A stretch of DNA of 20,548 nt from Pelargonium cotyledonis (lineage: Eukaryota; Streptophyta; Magnoliopsida; Geraniales; Geraniaceae): contig JAYMTA010001337.1 in NCBI GenBank assembly GCA_036897625.1, forward strand, positions 1 through 20,548, written 5' to 3'. Shown one piece after another: positions 10,568 through 20,203 of this stretch. The notes under the pieces are model-generated. The model did not search any database. It worked only from the letters and a program-made list of their open reading frames with translations, and was not told where the DNA came from. Positions within the stretch are counted from its first letter, which is position 1, and every line of letters starts with the position of its first letter. A program made the position numbers and the translations under genes.

Positions 10568-10817
10568 TGAATAAAAGGTTTCCTATGAGGAATCCTGGGT
10601 TATTCAATAAAGCACTAACTATGCCTTCTTCAAGAACTTAGGAATAAAGAGTTTTAAAATTACTTATATACTTCTATTAAGGAATTCGTTTGCTTGTACT
10701 CTATAAATATCCAGGAATATATTAAGTGACATAGGACGTTGGCAGGCGCTTTATTAACTAACTTTACTTTAACACTAATTTAGCAGTCGTTAATTCAAAT
10801 TTGAAAATATAGCAATG

Positions 10818-10865
10818 AATTCTCGACTGTAAAAAAAGCAAGGGTTCGAATCCCAAGCTCGGGGA
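10818..10865 (+). pseudogene. tRNA-like fragment on the plus strand
   Basis: Positions 10843-10853 read GGTTCGAATCC, an exact tRNA B-box. The T-stem has only three good pairs (GGG/CCC around TTCGAAT). Upstream, GACTGTAAA at 10825-10833 resembles the anticodon loop of tRNA-Tyr (GUA), but only about nine bases separate it from the B-box, whereas tRNA-Tyr has a long variable arm there. No acceptor 5' strand matches the downstream GCTCGGG. I infer a broken tRNA-derived fragment, perhaps from tRNA-Tyr, with low certainty about identity. Confidence 0.35.
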
Positions 10866-11892
10866 TCTATCCTATATCTATATTGTTCATGTTATCCCGT
10901 ATTAGCTTTCTATTTTTTGCTGGAAACTTTACTTATTTGTACACCTGTGATTTTCCATTCACCCAAAGTACGAACTTAAGGAATAGCAGAAGAAAGCTGT
11001 ATCAATATAGGCTTCGTAGGGATATTTTAGTAATTTATAACATGTTTGAAGATAGTTTTTTACTTTATCTTATACGGGTTCCCCTGGATAACGGAGTTGG
11101 TACATAAGTAGACTCAATACTAAGGTCGCTGGTCCAACCCCCTATTTGCTAAACTCCTTCTAACAGCAACTAAAACAAAGAGTAAAAACTTACGGAAAGG
11201 TCACCCCTGCCCAATCACCAATATCCGGGATCCTTAGATTCCTTCTATTTTTTCAATCTTTTACTTATTGTTATCCTTAAAAAAGTACATACCCGAATTT
11301 CATAGCAACGCACTTATCATTAAATAAGGCATCCTTTATTATAAGATTAAAAACTTTTTACTAAACCCAAACCACTCCTAATATTTATTACTTTAATAAG
11401 AAGAGGAAACTCGTCAATAGATAAGGAAGCCTTTGAACTCAACCTAGCTTTGTACCGAATAAATATAGTACCCTAACTTTGTATATTCTGTAAAAAGAGT
11501 ACTGCTGTGAAAGTAGTATTTTGTCCAAATATATTGTTCTTTTGCCCTATCTTTCTCCTTTTTGTATCTAAATGACAAGAAATTCCTTCTTTATCTTTAC
11601 CTATCTTTACTGAAGTTATGTCAAATAAAAATAAATATAGGATCTGTTGTTTCTTTTTTACCTTTTTTAAAAAGGCCCGGACCATGCCAAACCAAAAGTT
11701 CTCTATTCTGGGGTTTCCTTAGTAGTGAATTTAAATAATTTAGACAAGATATTTAAAATCAGATTAGTATAACAAAGCCTTCTCATAAAAGCTGTTCAAG
11801 CAAAGAACAAAGTTAATTATAGAAAAGAACTCCAACCAACAAACCGATATCAAAGAAAAGTACCCATTATTACGAAAGTATTTTAACTTACT
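10866..11892. other. Gene-free AT-rich stretch
   Basis: A 74-codon frame at 10883-11107 (plus) and a 70-codon frame at 11473-11685 (minus, Lys-rich) have no recognisable motif and are treated as chance. No RNA gene is visible. Confidence 0.55.
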
Positions 11893-11920
11893 TATAGAAC
11901 TTCAAAATTAAGGTTCTATA
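11893..11920. repeat. Hairpin with perfect 8-bp stem
   Basis: TATAGAAC (11893-11900) is the exact reverse complement of GTTCTATA (11913-11920), with a 12-base loop. The stem is AT-rich and only moderately stable. It is the first of two hairpins within 70 bases. Confidence 0.6.
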
Positions 11921-11937
11921 TTACTGGTAGATGAAGT

Positions 11938-11962
11938 AAGCCTCTTTAAATTAAAGGCTTTT
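11938..11962 (+). terminator. Bulged hairpin followed by T-run (weak)
   Basis: AAGCC and TTT on the left (with a two-base TC bulge) pair with AAAGGCTT on the right: eight pairs and a five-base loop. The right arm runs into TTTT. The shape resembles a weak intrinsic terminator or a transcript-end stem for a plus-strand RNA, but no gene lies upstream to be terminated. A chance fold is quite possible. Confidence 0.25.
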
Positions 11963-12557
11963 GCAATCTGAATACCTAAAAGTAAAATTAAAGAGATTAG
12001 AAAAAAAAAGAGTATACTAATTCCTAAGCGTTCCTGGTCTTTAAGAGGGATCTTAAGTATATACATATCAAATGGCTAAGCCAGACAGCTAGTTTTGTTT
12101 TAACTCAAGCGAGTATTTTTAAGAGAACTATTAAATAAAGAATTTAAGTAGTACCCGATTTATAAATCAAGAAAGCATTCGAACTATACAAGATCCTCGA
12201 TACTAAATACTAATTTGGATTTATAGATAGAGTTCGAGAGTAATGCTAAGTAAGGAGAGCTAAAATATATAAAAAACTCCCGGTTTATTAACTTCAAGGC
12301 TTGCTCTCGGGAACCCTTTTGTATAGTAAGAAATTGTTTCAGGAAAGTCAAAGAAAAGTTCAAAATAAAGCATTGTTGAGAAATGGACCCTCAAAGTATT
12401 AAGAAAATCTTTCATTTAACTACTTTTAGTAACCTAAGGTGGGTCCCTATGCGAAGTCAAACTACCCTATTTAAAGATTGACCGTTGACTAGACCGCTTC
12501 TCTTATTTAAAGTAGAATACTAAGCGGATGTGAGTTTAGACGAATTCTTTAATATCA
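11963..12557. other. Gene-free AT-rich stretch
   Basis: An A9 tract lies at 12001-12009. No gene, RNA or larger repeat can be supported here. Confidence 0.55.
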
Positions 12558-12625
12558 ACAGGATTTAAACCTACGGGATTTCTGACTAGGAGAGGAGTGT
12601 GCTGTTCTACCTCGGTTAATTCTAA
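12555..12625 (-). pseudogene. Degenerate tRNA-like sequence
   Basis: On the minus strand a T-arm can be drawn: GTAGG, loop TTTAAAT, CCTGT (12558-12574), five pairs including two G-U. Further upstream GGTAGAAC (plus about 12604-12611) resembles the D-loop and second half of a D-stem (GGTAGAGC). The 29 bases between them are about six more than in a standard class I tRNA, and the anticodon arm does not fold into a normal 5-7-5 form. No acceptor pairing was found. The order of D-like and T-like parts is right for a tRNA, so I infer a decayed tRNA, but chance is possible. Confidence 0.3.
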
Positions 12626-12800
12626 ATTATTTTCCTCATTCCTCTGGTATAGGCATGTATACTATCTTGCAGCTAACTGGATTTACTACTATATAAGTTA
12701 TTTTTAATTCCTAAACTCTTTTTATGTAATCCCCTTCCTTATTCCGCTTGTTAGTTGAAATGTTTTTATGAGTCTTATGATTATACCAAAAAGACTGATG
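12626..12800. other. Short gene-free spacer
   Basis: Nothing to report; AT-rich with stops in all frames. Confidence 0.5.
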
Positions 12801-12847
12801 AGCAGAGAGAAAGAGCTTTACTAGTCTCCTTTATCCCTTAATCCTAT
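12801..12847 (+). repeat. Diverged dispersed repeat, copy 1
   Basis: Positions 12808-12823 (AGAAAGAGCTTTACTA) recur exactly at 16017-16032. The next 23 bases match 18 of 23 after a one-base gap, ending in ATCCTAT in both copies. The preceding CAGAG is also shared. The similarity is direct and about 47 bases long. It looks like an old duplication rather than a mobile element, since no terminal repeats or target duplication are visible. Confidence 0.5.
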
Positions 12848-13393
12848 TAAAAATCCCTTTTTACTTGGAGTTTCCGGTGCCCTTTTAAGCTTCTATGAGT
12901 AATTCCTATTCTTAATCTTATCTTATGAGTGTTATTTAGTTAAGACTTCCTATTTTCATTTAGAAAAAGTTGTTTATTATATCTGGACTCTGTTTCCTAT
13001 AGCACAGTAGCAAAGGCTCTTATGACATATCTTTTCTATGTTAAACATATAGGAAGGGGGATAGTATCCGTTTGACTTCGAAAAGAGTTTACAGCTTTAC
13101 CTTTCTGATGATGGGATAAAATTGACTAGATACACACTTAATATCTTGTTTATAATAGGGGCCCATAAATGGGGCAATAATTGCACTAAAAAGCGTATAG
13201 ATTTCGCAAGTTAGTAGAAAGTCCTTGAATTCTTACCCAAGCACGAGGCTCTCTCTTTTTTGATCTGGGGTGTTCAGCCGAGGAATAAAGGAAGTCCCTT
13301 GTCTCAAAATGTAAAGTTTATAAAAAAAAAGTTATAGATATTGTACAACTCTTCTTTCTAAAAAGTTTGTTAAAGACTTGTGTTTTTACACCA
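12848..13393. other. Gene-free AT-rich stretch
   Basis: This contains one GGGCCC (13159-13164) and an A9 tract (13322-13330). No gene is supported. Confidence 0.55.
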
Positions 13394-13456
13394 GTAAGAA
13401 ATTTAGACTGAAGATAGCGCTTGCTGAATACCCCACACTAGACAGAAATTTCTTGC
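13394..13456. repeat. Inverted repeat, 11 pairs, 41-base spacer
   Basis: AAGAAATTT (13396-13404) faces its exact reverse complement AAATTTCTT (13446-13454). Pairing extends outward by one G-T wobble and one G-C pair. The 41-base spacer has little internal structure. A long-loop stem of this kind may be chance in AT-rich DNA, or a cruciform or RNA stem. Confidence 0.45.
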
Positions 13457-15427
13457 AATTGCTCGTTGTATATAATTAGATTTTCACCGAATCTAAATAC
13501 TATTTCATCAGTAGATGGTAAAAATATGAGTTACATTTAATTTGTCATATCACCAGCGGAACTTTTTAAATACCTTCAACACACAGGGACGTTATAATTT
13601 ACTATTCGAGACTGCAAGTTTTGCACGCTATGCTATCCATTTTACGAACAGTTGTCTGCTTTTAGAAAGGTACTAAAAAGGAGTATTTACTCGTAAGGGA
13701 ATAAGACTTTCCAAGGCATATCAAAGAGAATTCTTGCCTTTTCTATTTAGGGTACATTCTATATTCTAAAAATTTTGACTTCTTTTTGCTATTAATTTCA
13801 TAGGAGTTCTCTAGAAACAGAGGTCTTATAATTCATTTTTTAGGCAGTTATATAAAAATAAGTAGTTCTTTAACTCTTTGATATCACAGCTTTGTGCAAC
13901 CTGGAAATTTCTTCTAAGCTTAAACCTCGAGTAGAAGCCGAAGCCTTAAAATACAAACTAGCTCGCTCAAGAAGTTCATTAAAAGAGCCTTAGAATAGGT
14001 TATTCCTTCACTTTTTATGCATGCAATTCCTTGTAAAGCCAGTTTCGCCACAAAGATAAAGCTAATGAGTTTCTAAGAGGCCTGAGTTCTTTATAGCTTG
14101 CTTACGTTACGAGATATCCCCTTAGAGTTTGTATTAATTATCGTTATGAAAAACAACTTCAGTTTCTTGTATGAGATTCTCTTAGCAAGATACTTTAATT
14201 ATTAGGAGTTGCTTTTTCTAAGGGATGAATAAGGCTTTTGGCCCAAACAATTGGTAATTGAGTCAAAGACAAAATATTCAGCTCAGTTAAGATTTATACA
14301 CTTAACTTAATAACACAACGGAAATTACTGGACGCATTTTATTCTTTCATTAGTGAAAAAAGAAGAGGATCCTTTTTGTATTAGTATTCCACTTTTATGC
14401 TTACGGTGATTAGCTCCCCTCGCTTTTATTAATAGGATATTCTTATCTAAATTAAATTGAGCAGAGATTCCTAATTTTATAAATGGGTTTAGAAACTCCT
14501 TGATTCAAGCAAGAACTAGAGGTTTTGCATAGAATCTGATAAAAGAACCTATTTTTCCGGAGAGATCTTACACATTAAGACAGGAAAACACCATAAAGAG
14601 TTAACTAAACCTAAGAATCCTTGCACAAAAAGCTCGCTTTGAACCTCAAATGGAGTCCTCTTTTTCTTATAAGTAAATTCACTCCTCCTGAATAAAGAGC
14701 AAAGTCTAAAGTAGATTTAACCCTTTTTTATGAGAGACGCTCCGTGAATGAGTTGTTAACCATACAGTCATTAAGTATCCTGGGGCACGGGGACTTTACC
14801 TATATATCATTTATTATTAAATCGAAGAGGAAGCCGTATCAAGATGAGATTCTTTATTATCCTAGATAGAATAGAGGAGGCACACAAAAGTAATAAAGAC
14901 AGAGTTACTGTTAAAATCTTATGAAAGGCTTGAGTTCTAGTATAATCATAAAAGCAATCAAATTCTTGTACAATCAAAGAAGGAAAATAAATGGAGTGCC
15001 CTCTAAATATCCCAGAATAAAAGTTGAGCACTTAGTAATAAGGTAACTTAGATTTGTGTATATTCGCGGAAGATATATTACAATTTTAGTAAAAGTAGCG
15101 TAAAGTACTATCAACATTACAATTTGTCAGTATAAAGCAAGAAATTCAGCTTTAGATAATGTACGTTACAGGTAAAAGAGCTCTATCTAGTAAAATAAAA
15201 GCGTCTCTCTTATTAGGTCTGCTGGGACTAATTGAAACTGAAAATCTCGAATCATAAAAGCTTTTTAAAGTCCACTTATAGAAATTAAATTAAGCTCGTA
15301 TTCGTATTAAAGTATTATCCCGCAATCCCCTTGTACAACTACTTTTTGCATCAAACTAAATCATCTTTAAATTCCTATAGGTTAATTTAGTCCAAGATAT
15401 GCAAATAAACAAAAAATACGAGCTTGC
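13457..15427. other. Gene-free AT-rich stretch
   Basis: About 2 kb without a supportable gene. Minus-strand frames at 14807-15031 and 15356-15577 (74 and 73 codons) have no motif and fit chance. I see no strong hairpin or repeat here. Confidence 0.55.
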
Positions 15428-15449
15428 CTTGTATCGGACTTGTATCGGA
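15428..15449. repeat. Perfect 11-bp tandem duplication
   Basis: CTTGTATCGGA occurs twice, head to tail, without mismatch. It is the longest perfect tandem duplication I found in the window and probably the youngest, produced by slippage or microhomology repair. Confidence 0.8.
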
Positions 15450-16008
15450 GAAGTTAGACTATTTTGCTGAACAGCTCTCATAACATAAGATATTTTTACG
15501 TTGTTAAAACAAAGGGGGGCATAACTAGAGAGATCCCAGTAATGAAATACTAAATAACCCAACAGGGTGGATGGCATAGGTTACTCAAGGACAATATAAT
15601 TCTAGAAGTTACACTGAAAACTCTTTCAATAAGAATTCGGAGTTACTTGAAAAAAACACTATTAAGGAGGCTCCTATAAGGAAAGGGGTTGTACAAAACA
15701 AGGACTTACAAGGCTCCATTTAGTTTAGAAAGTTGTAGCATCTTTTTACTTTAGTGAGAACAAAGGAGGTTGCGATACCTGAGAGATTAGTTTGAATAAA
15801 GGGCCTTAAATATCAATATGAGAGAATAAATTACAGGGTTTTACCGAGTACTGTAAATTTCCTTTTGAATAGGAATAGCCAAAAAAGTAGTAATAATTTT
15901 AGCAAGAGATAAGGTGCTCGAAGGTATAGGCATGCTTTCCCTTTTATTGGCCCTATCTTTTCGGTTTTGGTATTTAGGGGTACTCTGACGGTAACACTGA
16001 GAAATCGA
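15450..16008. other. Gene-free AT-rich stretch
   Basis: No gene supported. A short AGGAGGCTCCT hairpin (four pairs, three-base loop) lies near 15664. Confidence 0.5.
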
Positions 16009-16057
16009 ACAGAGAAAGAAAGAGCTTTACTACATCTATCTTATACTTTTATCCTAT
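16009..16057 (+). repeat. Diverged dispersed repeat, copy 2
   Basis: This is the partner of 12801-12847: a 16-base exact core at 16017-16032, then 18 of 23 matching bases after a one-base gap. It lies inside a 61-codon chance frame. Both copies have the same orientation. Confidence 0.5.
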
Positions 16058-16350
16058 ATAAGGGTTATTATTGTAAACTAAATCCTAGTAATTCTTTGAT
16101 TAGTATAAATTACGAAATAGGAATCCACTGGGCAATCTTGTATTGTATTTGACTCAGCTAACTAGTGTTCTATAAATGCGAGTTTTCTAGTATGAAATTT
16201 TGCTAATTGAGCCAACAAAGCTAATAAATTAAAGTCTTAATTAACAGCATAACTGGGGCATTGAGTAGCAGGGTGTATTCATAATGTATTTTAAAGTAAA
16301 TAAAAGGCTTTGAAATGTATCAAAAAACGAATTACAACCCTTCTGGAAGG

Positions 16351-16376
16351 TGCTTTTCCTAGTGCATTTTTCCTAG
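16351..16376. repeat. Imperfect tandem duplication ending in CCTAG
   Basis: TGCTTTTCCTAG (16351-16362) is followed at once by TGCATTTTTCCTAG (16363-16376), a copy with two inserted bases. The second copy runs into GGA, so TCCTAG and CTAGGA can also pair as a short stem. Confidence 0.6.
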
Positions 16377-19300
16377 GATTTTTATATAAGGAATTTCTTT
16401 CTTTACAATATCGGGCCTTTCTTTAAAGAAGATATAATTTGGGAACTAGGAAGTATGGTTTTTGTGTAATTGCATTAGCTTTTCTGCAGCTATTAGTCAG
16501 AGTCAAGTGATGAAAGAGGGTTAAGTCTTGCACATTTTTAGTGGGTATCACTTTATAATGACTAGGTTAACCAGAAGTTCTTCTTTAGCACACGAGTATG
16601 CCGTAGAATTGAATCCCTTTTCTTTTGCAAAACCTTTTTAGAAATAGAATTTAATGTAGCAACTAACACTATGCCGATACCTACCTAAGAGATTCGGTAT
16701 TCTTGCCCCATTTATGACTAGTGTTACTAGAGAGTAATATAATCGATACAAACGGGTTTCTATTTACGCGGGAATCCTGCCTACAAAAACTACGCTACTT
16801 TAGCTTCTACTACAGGAATTTGTTCCTTATAAAAGCCTATAAAAATAGAAAGGCGCATGCTTGCCAAGTCAGATTAGAAGGATCCTCCTTGTCAATAGAA
16901 TTCTATTTATTATTAAATTTACAAATAGCGAAAAACCCTGAGTTCAGAAACAAGTAAACTTGAAAAAATTAACGCACAAGTAATCTTATCTAACAAAGTT
17001 TTATGGAATACAATATATTGTAAAGAAACTCTATTGTACAAGGTTTTACTCAAGGGATATAAGATAACGCCTAGCCACTCGCTACTATACTAAGTTCCAG
17101 ATAAATCTCCGAGAGGGGCCCAGTAGTCAAGGAGACCTCACAAGAGCTCTTTTCTATCGAATTACAGGAAAATAGAACTCTCTAAAACCGGTAACTATAT
17201 TTTTGACCATTTCTAAGGAATCTATGTTGTATATACTAGATCGTCTAGTGGCATCATAAAGATCCTATTTCTGTTAAATATAAAAGGGAGCCCCAGTCAT
17301 AATACTACCTGAAATAAAAATGTTGTTAGAACACCGGCTATTCTTAGAAACTGGCATCACAGTTATAGCTGAATAAAAGAGCTCAATTCAATTTAAAAGA
17401 ACTTGTTTCTATAGAGGTACTACCTTAATCCTTGTTTTCCTATCTTGGTTAAGAAGGGGTTTCCGCGTATCTCCAGCAACCGAGTCCTATTCTAGGTTTA
17501 CAAAAACCTTTTTAAAAGGGAATTTAGAAGTCGAGAGCAGTATTCATTCATTACTATACGGATCGTAAAAAGTGTAGTTGATCCAGTATATGTAATATAA
17601 TAGGGCTTAAAACTTCTATTATTAGCGTACCACCGGGTACTCTTTCTTCATAGTGTACTAGTAATTAGGACCCTCTTGAGAGGGAAGAGTCATAAGAAGA
17701 GTGTAACTAAGCCGCATATCTGATAGGTACCTTTTCATTTATCTGTCATAGCCTTAATCCTAGATCTAGAATTCTCTTCTCTATCAAGATCAAGCTGTTC
17801 TATCACGGAGACATAAATCAAACGGCCGCGAGTTCCAGTCGAACTAAGTGCAACAAATAAAGTTCCCTCAACAGTTATAAGCTACAAAGAGTTGATTTAG
17901 TATCTTACAAGGGTAAAGTTAAAAATTAGATGCTTGTTATTCGTGATCTAGACTTTTTTGGCCCCTTCTCATAATGCGGGTATATCTATTCAATTTCTCC
18001 TTGTTTAGCTGTCAAAAAATAGTCAGAATTTCTTAGGTTGACTTACAATTATCAAACCTTATAGAAAGAAAATCAACACTGATAAGTCGGGAACTAGCAA
18101 GAAAGAGGAACCCCTTACTTTCGGGATTTTTCTAAGTACAAGTTATAGATTTCGTGTTTCAAAAAGGGTAGTAATACTAATCCAGTTAGTAAAACTCCTG
18201 TTATCACCTACTTTTTTACAGATCCCGGCCCGTATAGAAAGCTAACAGAACAAAGAATACAAAAACTAGAAGAAATCAAATAGTTTTTGGATATTTTACG
18301 GGTCCCGTACAGAGGGCAGAGAGAGCCTCCTTAAAGAGTCAATCTTTTATTAAGTTTTTCATTTCTAACTACTAATACTGAAAATTGCTGATCGAAAACT
18401 CATAATACCACCGAACAAAAGTCCAACCAACTAGAACTTGGAGATTGAAAACCCTATTTACGCGAATTGAGGACTTTACTTAGTAATTTAGAAGGAAAAT
18501 CTAGCTATTAAGAGGGGTCTACAGATACAGAAGCGGTTATAGAAGTCAATAAGATGTGAAGAGGAATGGACTTGTGTTTGAGAAAAAGGTTTGATCTCAT
18601 GACCCCTTTCCTGGACCTGGAAGTCTGTAGCTAAAGAGATTAAGCCCAACACCTAGCAACCTGTTCAAAAGAGTGTGCGCGTATTGAGAATCCAGTACGA
18701 AAATAAGGAGGGTTTTTGAAGGCTTTCAATGAATTAAGTTTTCTTTTATAATTTACTCTTAAAGTTTATCAGATATTTATCCTTCTGTTTTAAACTTGTG
18801 TGGTCTCTCTAGTTTTTAACGGGTTTCGCTCAAAAATTATAAATATTCTGGAAATTCTTTGGATTATAAATTGAAATTAATTAAATAGCAGCTTTAGCTT
18901 TTTTATGTCGTCCTTACTATAAAAGGAAATTCTGATATCACTAGAAGAGACCCCTTTTGAGTTATTTTATTAACTAAAAACTTGTATCAAACAAGGCTTG
19001 AACAATCCGGGATTCCTTTATAAAACTGGTTTTTTATTTTCATAACAATAATTAAGGCCCCTTTTCTGGGCTATTAGAATCGGTCAATGGGGCTCTTTCT
19101 AGGGTATCTCTCCCTTTTTTTGGCTTCCCTTTTTTCAAAAAAGTAAATCTAAGTCTAACAACACTTATTTTAGAAGAACACCGCTTACTTACTATATTAC
19201 AGATTCAATTAATAAAAAAAAACGTAAGAATGTGGCTCGACAAAGGATCTTGTTATGTAGTAAGTAGAAGATTAAATAAGATTTACTAAATGGGGCTCCC

Positions 19301-20183
19301 TTAATATAGACAATACTTTTATAAACGAATATCTACCTTTGGTCACAGGCAACCCCTTTATAATCACTTTAAAATCATTTATAGTAATATAACTTATGTT
19401 ACCTAATTAAGGAGCTCTCTTTTGGAAAACCCTTAATATATATTGAGTTGTTTAGAGCACCCTATGTATACAAAAGGACTAAATCTAGATAGTTTTATAA
19501 AGTTATAGCTATAGTTCCTCCTTGTCTAACAGCGCAAGATCTCGTACTGCAATAAAAAACACTTTGTGGATATTATTCTAATTCGTAAAACTTTACAACC
19601 GAATTCCCTCGTTTTTGCTGTGTAGGGTCTCATAAACCGGTTTTGGGGTTTGTAGGTTATTGGTGGTGAGTCCTTCAGAGTTTCTCAGTTAAAGAATATT
19701 GAGAGTAAAGCTAGTAAAAAAGACTTTAGATAATTGTTGTAAAAAGCCTAAATAGAGGGCAAAATGTCCTATGTAGTAGATAAAAGGTCAACACAAATCT
19801 TGTATCAAAAGGCATAAATAAGGTAATTGAAATCGGTATAATGCAAACAAGAAAATCCTTATAAGAGAACCCCAATAGCGTATCATAAGGAAGTTAAAAG
19901 CAGCAGCTCAGTCTACTTTTTGTAGATCCAGAAATTACTACCAACCAACTAGAGAAAACTAAAGCTCACCTCACTTTTGACAAAATGAGTACTTAGACCT
20001 TCCCCAATATACTTAAGTAGCACCAAGAACATGGAAGGAATTTAGAACTAAGGCAACAAAACCCGGCAGAGCACCACGCAAAGGAGCTACATGGGCAGGG
20101 TTCAATACGAATTGACATAGGAAGAAAATACATATAGTAAGTAATTTAGCGAAAAGGGAAACTCTTCACGAAATAGGGGAGTC
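16377..20183. other. Gene-free AT-rich stretch
   Basis: About 3.8 kb without a supportable gene. The longest open frame of the window lies here (16721-16957, 78 codons from a GTG, no ribosome site, no recognised motif) and I treat it as chance. Small structures include a six-pair, three-base-loop hairpin at 17235-17249, a five-pair hairpin at 17671-17684, one GGGCCC at 17116-17121, an A9 tract at 19214-19222, and one copy each of a 13-base word at 18423-18435 and 19941-19953. A GGTTTGATCTCATGACC word at about 18588-18604 recalls an antisense tRNA T-loop but has no pairing stem. Confidence 0.55.
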
Positions 20184-20203
20184 CCTACGACTCGGGTCGT
20201 AGG
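20184..20203. repeat. Stable hairpin, 8-bp stem, TCGG loop
   Basis: CCTACGAC (20184-20191) and GTCGTAGG (20196-20203) are perfect reverse complements around the tetraloop TCGG. With five G-C pairs and a short loop this is the most stable simple hairpin I found. It is not followed by a T-run on either strand. The word GTCGACTA just after it recurs near 20314. Confidence 0.7.

Noticed and set aside
10794..10805. Twelve-base palindrome TTCAAATTTGAA
   Set aside because: AT-rich palindromes of this length are expected several times by chance in a window of this size.
16721..16957. 78-codon open frame on the plus strand
   Set aside because: It starts at GTG with no ribosome site, has no recognisable motif, and its length is within chance expectation for this composition.
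18588..18604. GGTTTGATCTCATGACC, tRNA-like word
   Set aside because: The loop lacks the TTCRA core and there is no stem.
10375..19222. Four A9 tracts (10375, 12001, 13322, 19214) all of equal length
   Set aside because: Runs of this size are expected in AT-rich DNA, and no shared flanking sequence suggests poly-A tails of retroelements.
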